Source: Myxococcales bacterium (GTDB lineage Bacteria; Myxococcota_A; Polyangia; Haliangiales; Haliangiaceae). From it: 64,000 nt of DNA. Each line of letters begins with the position of its first letter. Positions within the stretch are counted from its first letter, which is position 1. Location of the stretch: positions 1,322,001 to 1,386,000 of the forward strand of contig JADJUW010000001.1 in assembly GCA_016716835.1 (NCBI GenBank), in the 5' to 3' direction. Below the pieces are notes generated by a model. That model worked only from the letters and a program-made list of their open reading frames with translations. It had not been told where the DNA came from and searched no databases. The position numbers and the translations under genes were made by a program. Shown here one piece after another: positions 7,374 to 16,090 of the stretch.

Positions 7374-9728
7374 CTAATAGAGCGGCATCTCTTTCAAGAA
7401 CAGCTCGTGCGGCTCAAACCGCGCGCCGGCTTGCCCCATGCATCGCCGGTAGTTGAGCAGGCGCTCGGGTAGATGCGCGGGTTGGCCAATTTGGTCAAAC
7501 ACGCCCGAGACAAAGGCGTTGGTCACGAAAATGCCGTGCTCGCTCGGGCTGGGGAATTGGTAATAGCAAATATTAGCTCGTGGAATGGCAGCTTTAAGTT
7601 TGTTGACACAAACCGCGACGTATTCCGCCACGCGGCGCGACGCCGGCTGACAATCGGGTACGTCTTGCCAACGGCATGTGCCGCTAATGCGATTAGACAT
7701 CAAGCTGCGTTCGACGTAGCTATTGATGAGGCTGCCACGGCCGGTGAACATGTCTGTTCCCGTCCCGCTCGCGTATCCACAAAGGCATTGAAAGGCCTCG
7801 GTGAGCGCACGACGCAACGCAATGACCGGATCCAAATGACAGCCACGGCCGCCCGCGTGATACTGCGTAAAGTCATTTCGCGACGTGAGGTGCGCTTCCA
7901 GCACGGCAATCCCGAGGTCGCTGGTGAGGTTGCGCACGACCAGGTCGTACCCCGAAGCTCTGAGCACCTCGATCAGTTTCAGCGAGTCGGCGTCGGTTAC
8001 CGTGGTTAGATCGAGCGATGGGCACGCTATGCTGGTCGCCAGCGCGGAAAACCACGCGTCGTGCTCAACGACCTCCATCAGGCCTTCGAGTACCGCGTCT
8101 TCTAAGCTGCACCCGGCGGCAATCCCCGATGATCCTCGCTTGGGCAAGGCGAGGCGGCCGCCGGCAACTTGAAAATCCGTGGTCAGGTAGATGTTGGCAG
8201 CCGGCAACAAAATGGCGCGGTTGCTGACCAAGTCGCGCCCCCACACCCAATCAATGGGCGCTAGGCTGTTAAAGCGTTCTTGATGATGGCCGTCGAAGTG
8301 CGGCAACAACCCTTCCGCGAAAAACTCCATGTCGATGGCGTGGGCTTTTACGTCTTGGTACGAGGCGCGAATCACCTTGGTGCCGCCGTTGTAAAAGCAA
8401 TACAGGTCTTCGAACCACTCGTAGGCGGCCGAGCACCAAGCGTGCTGACGCGTTAAGCCCTTGCCGATGGCGCGGCTGCTGGCCTGACGACGCAACACGC
8501 GCGCATCGGCGGCAAAGCGCGGTTGACCGTCTAGGCGAATAAAATGTAGGTCGCGAAGCAGCGGATGCGAGGCGACCAGGCGGGCTGGTGGGGAATCATG
8601 AACATACTTAACATTTACGCCTAACGCAGCAAATGCGGCGTGGGCGCGCTGTTCTGCCTCGGCGAGCCCGACGGTTCTAACGCCGCCTCCGACCTCGATG
8701 CCGGCGTGGTCACTAAACCCCAACAATGTCGGAGGCGATTTCGCGTCTTGTGCGGAACCCAACCCACCGCGATTCATGCCGAAGCAGGCAGGACAATACG
8801 TAGAAGGCGAAAACTTGGTCGAGGTAAGCGGGCCGGAATTTGAGATGCGATGCAGTTCGCTGCTGGTGGATGGCGATGCCCCGGAAAAAAAGCTCTGCAA
8901 TTGCATTTGCACCACAGATGCTACCGCTGAAATCGTCGCGGCTTCCGCTGTGTGAGGGCTGGCAAGCGACATCAGCGCCATGACGCCAATGCCCTGCTGC
9001 GGATCAAAGCGAAAGTCGCTGCTTAAAATGGCGCAACCCAGACAGGGTGTTCGCCACGGCAGGACAAACGGGCCAACCACCACGTCGCTGCGCTTAGGCT
9101 GAATAAACAGCACCGGTACGCCAGCGGCCAGACATGCTTGATTCACCATTAGCAGCGCCGCATTGGTTGTATTTTCTAAGCACGCGATGACAAGCGTTCG
9201 GCCCGCGACGATGGAGGCGAGCTGTGCGGCGGTGGTTCGAGCTGTCGTGGCAATCGCTGACGCTTGGTTGTCCGTGTAAACGAGTTGAAGTTGATCGTGG
9301 GCCTCCACCTCGGCGAGGGCAATGGTGCCGACATCGACAAACGCCGCCGTCGTGCCCTTTGCGGTCAAATAGTCCGCGATGCCGTGTCCAAGCGCGGCAT
9401 TGCCGATTACCACGACGTTGCCGGCGGCAGGCTCGGCAACTCGATGGGCGGGCGCGTCGCCTGCATTTGCCAGCTCAAACACTGTCCCCACTAACGCGTC
9501 GAGCGCTTCGATGAGTTCGTCCGGATCAAACTCTTCGGTAAGGCGACCGACTATCGCCGTGACGGTGCCTCCAAGTTTTACCGCATCAATAATGCTTCGC
9601 AAGGAGTCAGCATCTATGGCACCGATGCTCGTAATGCCGCGGCCGTCGTAGACCAGGCACGCACCTTGTTCGTTGGCGACGACATCGATGCCAGAAATCA
9701 TGCGTAACGTATCGCTTGGTTTAATCAT
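7374..9728 (-). CDS. Fused TOMM leader-binding (E1-like) and YcaO cyclodehydratase
   Basis: A 784-residue enzyme that should convert Cys (or Ser/Thr) of a precursor peptide to azolines using ATP. Residues about 1-330 are the ThiF/E1-like partner domain that recruits the leader, with two structural zinc CxxC pairs at 229-232 and 312-315. Residues about 340-784 are YcaO, with nucleotide-site motifs SSGIAAG-x9-EGLMEVVEHD (533-557) and GGRGCHLDP followed by RALTEAFQ (626-647). The C-terminus is FLKEMPLY, without the PxPxP tail seen in many TOMM YcaO proteins. The ATG at 9728 lies 10 bp after the sagB stop. A 30-codon paralogous C-terminus is at 54830-54923. Confidence 0.88.
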   Translation of the reverse strand: MIKPSDTLRMISGIDVVANEQGACLVYDGRGITSIGAIDADSLRSIIDAVKLGGTVTAIVGRLTEEFDPDELIEALDALVGTVFELANAGDAPAHRVAEPAAGNVVVIGNAALGHGIADYLTAKGTTAAFVDVGTIALAEVEAHDQLQLVYTDNQASAIATTARTTAAQLASIVAGRTLVIACLENTTNAALLMVNQACLAAGVPVLFIQPKRSDVVVGPFVLPWRTPCLGCAILSSDFRFDPQQGIGVMALMSLASPHTAEAATISAVASVVQMQLQSFFSGASPSTSSELHRISNSGPLTSTKFSPSTYCPACFGMNRGGLGSAQDAKSPPTLLGFSDHAGIEVGGGVRTVGLAEAEQRAHAAFAALGVNVKYVHDSPPARLVASHPLLRDLHFIRLDGQPRFAADARVLRRQASSRAIGKGLTRQHAWCSAAYEWFEDLYCFYNGGTKVIRASYQDVKAHAIDMEFFAEGLLPHFDGHHQERFNSLAPIDWVWGRDLVSNRAILLPAANIYLTTDFQVAGGRLALPKRGSSGIAAGCSLEDAVLEGLMEVVEHDAWFSALATSIACPSLDLTTVTDADSLKLIEVLRASGYDLVVRNLTSDLGIAVLEAHLTSRNDFTQYHAGGRGCHLDPVIALRRALTEAFQCLCGYASGTGTDMFTGRGSLINSYVERSLMSNRISGTCRWQDVPDCQPASRRVAEYVAVCVNKLKAAIPRANICYYQFPSPSEHGIFVTNAFVSGVFDQIGQPAHLPERLLNYRRCMGQAGARFEPHELFLKEMPLY

Positions 9729-9738
9729 GGTGCTTGGC

Positions 9739-10809
9739 TCATTTCGGAAGTCCAATGGCTATTTCGCCAACCGTTGGTTCAAGCTCAAGATCTGCCGTTG
9801 GCAAGGGCACCCCGACGCCTAGCGGACAACTGCCAAGACCCAGCGCGGTTGCGGTCAATTGCACGGTTTGCATCAAGCAGCCGACTTCTTTGGCGACCAG
9901 CGAATAGGCGCCGCCGCGATAGCCTTCGGCGACGCGGGCAAACCGACTGGTAATGACGAGCACAATGGGCGGTGGAGCAGCGGCGCCCATTGCGCCTTGG
10001 GCGCGCTTCAGGACCGCATGTACGTCGGCTTCTGGAGACGACGTTTGTTCAAGCACATGCCGTTTCGGGCAATAGTGATAGAGCCCTGTTGGAACCGTCT
10101 CAATGGCCGCGTGGGTGACCGCCGCGTACACCTCCAACGAGTGCGCGGCGCCACCAGACGGGTATGGTCGCTGCACCTTAGACACGGCGCCGCTTTGATC
10201 GACAATTTCACGCGTATTGCGCATTGCGTAGTAAAACAGCGCGGAAAGCTGTGACAGCGCTATTTCCGTGCCGCGATAGTCGCGGACGCATTGCCTCGAC
10301 GCAAGCGCGTCTCCCAGCGCCATCGAAAGGCCGTCAATTGGCTGCGGAAGTACTATGGTTGCGCCGCCGATGGGCGGTGCGATCGCGAGCGTGGCCGACG
10401 CGTCGTTTAACTTGCGCATGCCGTTGCGACTCGTACTATGAAACAAGGCGTCGTGGAGTTCCCACGGCGATGACGTTGCATCAACCGAGCGAAGAATTTG
10501 CATTTCATACAAGTGGTCGACGACTTCGAGAACTTCGTCTGGGCTCATCCCTTCCATGTCGAGGCCAGCTCGCGGTCGCGCGACGGCAAAGGCATGCAAA
10601 ATTTCACAAATACTTGGATCGTCAACGGCGAGCACGTCACCATTTAATAGGCACGATATGACCAGCCGTTCGCCCGACCAACGCACGACCGTATTGGGAT
10701 TTAGTTGTAGCTTGTCGGGCACCTCGGCGACGCTAACACCTGCCGGTGCGGGCCTCAATATAGAAACGGTCTGCCATGCATGAAGCGCCGGGCCGTAACT
10801 GTTACCCAC
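9739..10809 (-). CDS. SagB-type FMN-dependent azoline dehydrogenase
   Basis: 356 residues. The SagB/ThcOx nitroreductase family oxidises azolines to azoles during RiPP maturation. The N-terminal ~110 residues look like a RiPP-recognition/winged-helix region. The nitroreductase fold follows: ASRQCVRDYRG, RPYPSGGAAHSLEVYAAV (a family hallmark) and TALGLGSCPLG near the C-terminus for FMN binding. It starts with GTG at 10809. It sits between the precursor gene (87 bp upstream) and the YcaO gene (10 bp downstream) on the same strand, so the three are very probably one operon. Confidence 0.88.
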   Translation of the reverse strand: MGNSYGPALHAWQTVSILRPAPAGVSVAEVPDKLQLNPNTVVRWSGERLVISCLLNGDVLAVDDPSICEILHAFAVARPRAGLDMEGMSPDEVLEVVDHLYEMQILRSVDATSSPWELHDALFHSTSRNGMRKLNDASATLAIAPPIGGATIVLPQPIDGLSMALGDALASRQCVRDYRGTEIALSQLSALFYYAMRNTREIVDQSGAVSKVQRPYPSGGAAHSLEVYAAVTHAAIETVPTGLYHYCPKRHVLEQTSSPEADVHAVLKRAQGAMGAAAPPPIVLVITSRFARVAEGYRGGAYSLVAKEVGCLMQTVQLTATALGLGSCPLGVGVPLPTADLELEPTVGEIAIGLPK

Positions 10810-10896
10810 ACCGCGGCGATGTATGGGGTCGCATCAAATTGGCGCGTGCTACGAGATCGCGGTCTGTATGTGTCATCTCCTTGACGAGCGACAACA

Positions 10897-11082
10897 TCAG
10901 TTCCACACACAGTAACATGTCGACCAATCTGTGTAGCCACAACGCCACGTTTCGCAAAAGGCCGTATTGCAGCTGTTACACATGTGACCTGCGCCACCAG
11001 TATCTTCAGCGCCTCGGACCTGTGACAGCTTTTCAATTTTCAAGCGGGACAGCGACAGCTTTTTTCGTTTCTCGTTTTTCAT
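10897..11082 (-). CDS. TOMM/RiPP precursor peptide, Cys-rich core
   Basis: 61 residues, first gene of the sagB-ycaO operon. The leader RKKLSLSRLKIEKLSQV resembles the Lx-Lx-K/R-xx-I-xx-L leaders of GG-type RiPP precursors. After the Gly-rich turn AEDTGGAG comes a core with six Cys (residues 35, 38, 43, 48, 55, 57), two Trp-flanked segments, and the end CYCVWN. The cysteines are the likely azole sites. A homologue (54265-54438) shares the leader and CNSC-xxA-x-C. No Shine-Dalgarno sequence is visible; the conserved promoter places transcription start very near the ATG, so the mRNA may be leaderless. Confidence 0.82.
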   Translation of the reverse strand: MKNEKRKKLSLSRLKIEKLSQVRGAEDTGGAGHMCNSCNTAFCETWRCGYTDWSTCYCVWN

Positions 11083-11093
11083 GATTGGCTGGT

Positions 11094-11142
11094 TGGTACG
11101 ACTAGTCGATAAAGCCAGTCAAGAATAAATGATTGGACCAAT
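11094..11142 (-). promoter_or_regulatory. Promoter and palindromic operator of the TOMM operon
   Basis: On the minus strand: ATTGGTCCAAT (11142-11132), 9 bp, TTGACT (11122-11117), 17 bp, GTACCA (11099-11094), then 11 bp to the precursor ATG. The same elements with the same 9- and 17-bp spacings stand before the second precursor at 54438. I interpret TTGACT as the -35 box and GTACCA as a weak -10, with the palindrome as the binding site of an upstream regulator. Confidence 0.6.
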
Positions 11143-11269
11143 TAAAAATTTTAAAAATGCAAAAACCTCACCAGAGATAATGAATCGCAAATAATAATAT
11201 AATTACGGATATTTAAACAACACAAAAGACAGATGAGTCACCTGAAAACCTGGCCAATTATCATACAAA

Positions 11270-11282
11270 TTGGACCGTCCAA
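11270..11282. promoter_or_regulatory. Palindrome related to the RiPP operator
   Basis: TTGGACCGTCCAA is a perfect 13-bp palindrome about the central C, in an AT-rich intergenic stretch (11083-11434) otherwise lacking genes. It shares the TTGGAC half-site with the operator at 11132-11142. A following TATATATTGGCTTAATT (11298-11314) is echoed at 53127-53143 near another operator-like site. It may serve the slyD-like gene or mark a decayed RiPP gene. Confidence 0.4.
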
Positions 11283-11434
11283 AATGTATTACTTAATATA
11301 TATTGGCTTAATTGCAGGCCAGATCGTTCGAGTCGCGCCAACAAACTTGGGCCCCGGTGCCTTCGCCTTCCGACCACGAAGTCAGGCACAGCGGTGCCTT
11401 CACAGCCTGGGCTCAGTCGGGTGACGAACGCGCC

Positions 11435-11964
11435 ATGCAAATTCAGCCAAACTGCGTGGTAACCGTGCATTACACCCTCACCGAAGGCACCGCGGATGGC
11501 GGCGTGGTCGAGGCAACCAAGGGCGACGCGCCGCTCGGGTTTATCTTAGGCAACGGGTCGATGATCCCAACGTTTGAAACCAATCTTGCCGGCCTTAAGA
11601 CGGGCGACAGGTTTGCCTTTGCTGTCGCCGCGGCGGAGGCCTATGGCGAGTACGATGAAGGCGCCATCTTTGAGGCAGAAAAACCATGTCTACCGATCCA
11701 AATGGCAAAGTACCTGATGCCTTGTTGACGGTTGGCAATGTGCTGCCGCTGCGCGATCCACAGGGCAACATGGTGCGCGCCATGGTTAATTCAATTGGCG
11801 AAACCGTGGTCACGCTCGACCTAAATCACCCTATGGCAGGTATGAATTTGTTCTTCACCGGTAACGTCGAGAGCGTGAGGACGGCTGGCCCAAATGAACC
11901 GGTGCACGGGCACATTCATGGGCCCGGTGGGCATCATATAAAGTCTGAAGTCCGGACCCTCTGA
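11435..11964 (+). pseudogene. SlyD-type FKBP peptidyl-prolyl isomerase, frameshifted
   Basis: The first frame (from ATG 11435) gives MQIQPNCVVTVHYTL and LGFILGNGSMIPTFETNLAG, the FKBP core of SlyD, up to the YGEYDEGAIFE segment. The second frame gives VGNVLPLRDPQGNMVRAMV and LDLNHPMAGMNLFFTG, the SlyD insert-flap and end, and finishes with a His-rich tail (HGHIHGPGGHH). The two are joined if one A is added to the five-A run at about 11680-11684 (GCAGAAAAACC). The complete protein would be about 176 residues. Either a recent mutation, a sequencing indel or, less likely, programmed slippage. SlyD acts as a cytoplasmic chaperone/metal-binding PPIase. Confidence 0.75.
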
Positions 11965-12252
11965 AGTCCGGACCCTGATTGAGCGAATTTAGACAAATAT
12001 AGTAACTAGAAGAAAGAATCTGCGTTTGGCGTTCGTAGAACGGGTGCGACCATTGACCAAGCTCCCACCGTTAAACGCCGTGGATAGGCTGCTTCCAAGT
12101 CAAGGCGTGTATGCCGGACGTCGTTGGGCGCGCACCAAGCTTGTATGATGACGCGCCAGGGAGCGGCAGTTTCGGTGATCGCGCTAACAAGTTGTCGCAC
12201 CAAAGACCAAAGTTAAAGCCAGGCCCGCTACCGCAAGCCCTCGCTTGCCGCT

Positions 12253-13002
12253 ATGGTCGGCGCCGTGGCGCAAGCGCAACCCGATCGTAAAAAAGTAGCA
12301 GACGGCGTTGAAAAGCATCTGCTTTCGCTGATCTTCGGCGGCAAATATCCAACCGGCAGCAAGCTGCCAACCGAGCGAGACCTTTCAGAATCCCTGGGGG
12401 TGCATCGCTCAAGCGTGCGCGAGGGCATCAAGCGGCTCGAGGCACTCGGCATTGTTTCCATTCGCCAGGGCGACGGCACCAGGGTTTGCGACTTTGTTAC
12501 CAACGGCCGCGTGGATGTCATTCCAATTCTGCTGGCGCACGCCATGCCAAATCGGACCGACCTGCTGCGCGACATGGTTGAATTCCGGCTGCTGACGGGA
12601 CGCGAGATCGTACGGCTAGCGGCCATGCGAGCCACAGACGAACAGGTAGCAAAGATGCGCGAAATCGCCGAGCTTGCCACGACGTCTACCGGCATTGCCT
12701 TGCACAACTACGACTTTGATCTGCGTGGCGCCATCGCCCAGGGTGCTGACAACACAATTTTCGTCTTGCTCGTCAACACCATTCGCGACATCACCAAATC
12801 ATTTGCGACCGTGCTGCAACTATTTGTCGCCGACCACGTGAGCATCTACGAGTATCATCGAGAGCTCATCGATGCCATCGCCGCGCACGACGTTGCCAAG
12901 GCCGTTGCCATCGAAGATCGATTCCTGCGGCACGGCGCCGAGATGGTGGCCAAGATGATGACCAGACCCGGCGCGCCGATACGCCTCTTGCCGCCGGCGT
13001 AA
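12253..13002 (+). CDS. FadR/GntR-family transcriptional regulator (FCD domain)
   Basis: 249 residues. The N-terminal winged helix (residues about 20-85) has the GntR signature YPTGSKLPTERDLSESLGV followed by SSVREGIKRLEALGIV. The C-terminal all-helical FCD domain has FRLLTGREIVRLAA, a metal-ligand Asp in NYDFDLRGAIAQGADN, and His residues in EYHRELIDAIAAHD. FCD regulators respond to small organic acids or fatty acids and bind DNA as dimers. No adjacent metabolic operon indicates its ligand, and its gene is isolated. The stretch upstream (11965-12252) shows nothing else. Confidence 0.88.
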   Translation: MVGAVAQAQPDRKKVADGVEKHLLSLIFGGKYPTGSKLPTERDLSESLGVHRSSVREGIKRLEALGIVSIRQGDGTRVCDFVTNGRVDVIPILLAHAMPNRTDLLRDMVEFRLLTGREIVRLAAMRATDEQVAKMREIAELATTSTGIALHNYDFDLRGAIAQGADNTIFVLLVNTIRDITKSFATVLQLFVADHVSIYEYHRELIDAIAAHDVAKAVAIEDRFLRHGAEMVAKMMTRPGAPIRLLPPA

Positions 13003-13087
13003 TCCGAAGCCTCTTGTTTGCCCACATTGGCTTACGCTCCAAGCCCTGCGTCGGATTTCTAACTGCGCCGCGCGGCATGCCTGTTAG

Positions 13088-13747
13088 CTAAAAGCCAAAG
13101 AAAAGCGAGCCGTTGAATTGCGCCGCGGTGAAGTCGTCGGCGTTGAGCGCGGTCATGTGGGAGGTCTCGAGATAGAGCCCAACGCGCCCCCCGAGCTTGA
13201 CGCCGCCGGTCGCGCCGACCATGTGCGAGGTGCCCGACGACTCGCCGCCATAAAAGCGGCCAATGTATTTGGGCGCGGCATAGATCGCAAACCACGGTGC
13301 GACGTCGTAGCTGGCGTAGACCGTGCCATGGGTTTCAAAGATCGTCGATTCTGAGGTCTCATCGCCGGTGCCGCTTTCGAGCGACAGATAGCCAAGCCCA
13401 ACGCCCGCCGCGACCGCCAAGCCGCCAGCATCGATGAACTGATACTTGCCGTCGATGACGCCGGTGCCGGGCAGCGTCGCCTTGAGGCCGAGGTCGATGT
13501 TTTCGGTAATGCCGCGGCGAAGTGTTAGCTCGGAATAGGCCGAGGCGATGCGATCGACTTCCGTATCGGCCACTTCTTCAACGGCTTCATTTAGGTCTGG
13601 GCTCTCATAGTAGCCGCCGCCAACGGTTGCCTCCCACTGGCCTGGCTTTAACGTGCGCGCGGTCTGCAGCGTCGACATGTTGACGCACGCCGTGAGCATG
13701 CCTGCCGTGGTGATGGTTGCGAGAGTGAGGGAGTGTTGGTGCTTCAT
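13088..13747 (-). CDS. Barrel-like outer-membrane lipoprotein
   Basis: 219 residues. MKHQHSLTLATITTAGMLTAC is a lipoprotein signal, with TAC as the lipobox. The rest alternates polar and apolar residues in strand-like segments (WEATVGGGYYES, AVAAGVGLGYLSLES, GLYLETSHMTAL) and ends in the aromatic FGF, the usual outer-membrane barrel terminal residue. No enzyme motif is present. It resembles the many uncharacterised envelope proteins of myxobacteria. The gene is monocistronic, convergent with the regulator upstream. Confidence 0.65.
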   Translation of the reverse strand: MKHQHSLTLATITTAGMLTACVNMSTLQTARTLKPGQWEATVGGGYYESPDLNEAVEEVADTEVDRIASAYSELTLRRGITENIDLGLKATLPGTGVIDGKYQFIDAGGLAVAAGVGLGYLSLESGTGDETSESTIFETHGTVYASYDVAPWFAIYAAPKYIGRFYGGESSGTSHMVGATGGVKLGGRVGLYLETSHMTALNADDFTAAQFNGSLFFGF

Positions 13748-14104
13748 GTTGTTTCCTTAGGTGTGGGACGGTGTTCACTAACCAAAGCAAGATGCGCGCC
13801 AGTACGTCACGGAAGTACACGCCCGCACTCATCCTCGCGCGCGCAGGCGCCGAAGCCGCGCGGTGTATTGTTCAAGCGCGCTTCGCTGCGTGTTGCAGGA
13901 ACATCAGTTCACAGGTGCGTGGCCCAGTGTGATGCGTCTGCACAACAACATGTCGGCGGCGTGCGCACGCGCCAGCGCGCGCATCAATGTGCTTCGCGAG
14001 CAAGCCTGCAAGCTCAGGGCGAAACTTCGTGACCAGCCCACTGCGATACCAAAATCGCAGGTTGGCAATTCGAGATCGGTGACGAGGCGAAAACTCAATT
14101 CAGA
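13748..14104. other. Intergenic stretch without a convincing gene
   Basis: This 357-bp gap separates two minus-strand genes. An 81-codon plus-strand frame (13863-14108) is present but has no recognisable motif and overlaps the neighbouring stop, so it is not called. I see no repeat or structured element here. Confidence 0.4.
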
Positions 14105-15616
14105 TTAACGAAGCTCGACGCGCACGCCGGCGTGCGCCTGCACCCAATAGCCCGCCGACCAGTGCCACTGGCCATCGCGCCACACCCACGTGCCGCGGAC
14201 CCACGCGGCGCCGGCCGATGGTGGCGCGGTGACGACTTCGACGCGCGCCGCGGGTGGCGCGGGCGCCGTGACCTGGCCCGCGACGTCGAGCACCGCGCTT
14301 ACCGTCTTGGCGACCGAGAGCTTCCACGTGCCGGGGCGCCATTCCCAGCGCCACGCCGCCTCGTTGAACGCCCAACTGCCGCCATGCCACTCCGACTGTG
14401 CCGATGGCGCGGGCGGCACGAGCTCTTCAATGTTAGCGGGTCGCCCTGGCCTGTCGCGGGCACCGCTGCGGCGCACATAAGCCTCGGCGCTCGCGCGGAA
14501 ATCAATTCGCGCGCTGGCTACCCCACGCGCATACGCCTCAAGCTCGGCCGTTCGCTGGGCACGCAGGCGTTCGCGTTCGGCTAGCTGCCGTGCACGCAAA
14601 CTCTCGCGCTCGGCCCGTTGCCGCGCGCGCAGGCCCGTGTCGGCCCCGGCGGCGATGATCCAGCTCATGGAGCCGATCCGCCAATCGCGCACTGCGAGAT
14701 CGCGCCCCCGCTCCCACTCCAAACGTAGCTGCACTGGATCGGGCTTGATCGATGCGCCAACATTTATTTCGATCCCTGCCGCTGGCACCACCCGGCGCGG
14801 CGGTGGCGCGACTACAACGCGCGGCGGCGTCACCACAACTTTCGGCGGCGCAATTACAACCGGCGGCGCGATCACCACGCGCGGCGGCGGTGCGACCACA
14901 ACGCGCGGCCGCGTCCTCGCGCCCTGCGCCTCGAGCGAGGCGACCAGCTCACCGCGAAACGTATTGGCCTTCGCGCCAGGGTTGGGCGCGCTATCGATCG
15001 TCGCGGCGATCGCAAACGCACCCCAGATGCCGCTGCGCGCGCCGACATCATTTGTGTTCACTTCAAACGTGCAGGCGTGCATCGGCGTCGGCGCCACCGG
15101 GAAGGCAACGTTGTGCGTCGTTGCGCCGGTGATGTGCGGCGGCAACGCCGTGGGCCTTGGTGGCAAGCCAGGCTGCAGCGAGATAACGGCGTCCACGCTG
15201 ACTCGCCCGGAGATCGGCCCTGCCTGCACGCGGACCTCGCCATCGGCCTTCGCCTCCGCCGCCTCTTTTTGCGCCTTGGCAAAGGCTTCATCCCATTTGG
15301 CTTGTTCGTGCGCCAAGGCCTGCGCGTAGAACTCTTCCCACGGCTGCCCCACCCTGCCGGGCATCGTCTGACCATCGCAGGTGGCGACGTAGTCGACGAC
15401 CATCGCGCGCGGCACATTGATGGTTGCGCTTAGCTCACGCCGAATCGTTGCCCCGGACGGCACGGCGATCGCCGCCGATGGCTGATGGCCGACGACGCCG
15501 ATTTGCCCCTCCGCTGTGCTGACCTTGGCCAGCGTGCCGCGATAGCGCGCGCCACATCCTGCCGAACCAAAGCAACCAATAACGACCGCGACCAAACCAA
15601 TGACGCTGTACTGCAT
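14105..15616 (-). CDS. Lipoprotein with Pro/Val repeats and YXWGXW-type C-terminus
   Basis: About 503 residues from the ATG at 15616, which opens MQYSVIGLVAVVIGCFGSAGC, a lipoprotein signal. The region following is a globular domain with helical AHEQAKWDEAFAKAQKEAAEA. Next is a repeat of APPPRVV/APPKVVV units, then an Arg/Glu-rich coiled coil (RARQRAERESLRARQLAERE and onward). At the end, aromatic repeats of the YXWGXW type occur (WHGGSWAFNEAAWRWEWRPG and WVRGTWVWRDGQWHWSAGYW). Such repeats are common in myxobacterial envelope proteins; function unknown. The reading frame extends 90 bp upstream, but the signal peptide decides the start. Confidence 0.7.
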   Translation of the reverse strand: MQYSVIGLVAVVIGCFGSAGCGARYRGTLAKVSTAEGQIGVVGHQPSAAIAVPSGATIRRELSATINVPRAMVVDYVATCDGQTMPGRVGQPWEEFYAQALAHEQAKWDEAFAKAQKEAAEAKADGEVRVQAGPISGRVSVDAVISLQPGLPPRPTALPPHITGATTHNVAFPVAPTPMHACTFEVNTNDVGARSGIWGAFAIAATIDSAPNPGAKANTFRGELVASLEAQGARTRPRVVVAPPPRVVIAPPVVIAPPKVVVTPPRVVVAPPPRRVVPAAGIEINVGASIKPDPVQLRLEWERGRDLAVRDWRIGSMSWIIAAGADTGLRARQRAERESLRARQLAERERLRAQRTAELEAYARGVASARIDFRASAEAYVRRSGARDRPGRPANIEELVPPAPSAQSEWHGGSWAFNEAAWRWEWRPGTWKLSVAKTVSAVLDVAGQVTAPAPPAARVEVVTAPPSAGAAWVRGTWVWRDGQWHWSAGYWVQAHAGVRVELR

Positions 15617-15758
15617 GCTCGCTAGAGATAGCAAGGCATGTGCCACGCAGCGCGCTGGCACAGCAGCGCACATGCTTGGCCCCAAATTCGCATTGTAGCT
15701 AGCCATGCCCTACCAGCCATCACGGATGTTCGGGCGGTTACCCGCGAAAAGGAAATGT

Positions 15759-16082
15759 ATGGACCGCTTCTGTCGCCTCCGCTTCACACTCCCCCTGTTG
15801 CTATGTTTCACAGCGCTGGCCGCGTGCGGTAAGCCCAAATACAAGGGCGCCTACAAGCGCTACGAGAAGGCCTCGGTTGCCTGCTGCAACGGCCTGACCG
15901 ACGAGGCGGCGCGCGCGCAATGCCTAGCCGAGCTGCCGCGGGTTGAACCCGCCTATGCCGAGACCGAGTCAGTCGACCGCGAGGCCCGGTGCTTCGAAGC
16001 CAACTTTCAATGCGACGGCGCCACCGGTCGTCCGACCACGGCCGCGGCGCAAAAAATCCACGATTGCATGACGGGGCACTAA
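15759..16082 (+). CDS. Small lipoprotein
   Basis: 107 residues, starting at ATG 15759 with an AAGGA ribosome site just upstream. MDRFCRLRFTLPLLLCFTAL is followed by AAC, a clear lipobox. The mature domain contains several Cys (CCNGL, CFEANFQC, DCMTGH) and basic/aromatic N-terminal residues (KYKGAYKRYEK). No family recognised. It is convergent with the kinase gene, whose stop is 8 bp away. Divergent from the YXWGXW lipoprotein. Confidence 0.7.
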   Translation: MDRFCRLRFTLPLLLCFTALAACGKPKYKGAYKRYEKASVACCNGLTDEAARAQCLAELPRVEPAYAETESVDREARCFEANFQCDGATGRPTTAAAQKIHDCMTGH

Positions 16083-16090
16083 CTAGCAGG

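Noticed and set aside
13863..14108. 81-codon plus-strand frame in the 13.7-14.1 kb gap
   Set aside because: No motif, no ribosome site, and it overlaps the end of the neighbouring gene; typical chance frame of GC-rich DNA.
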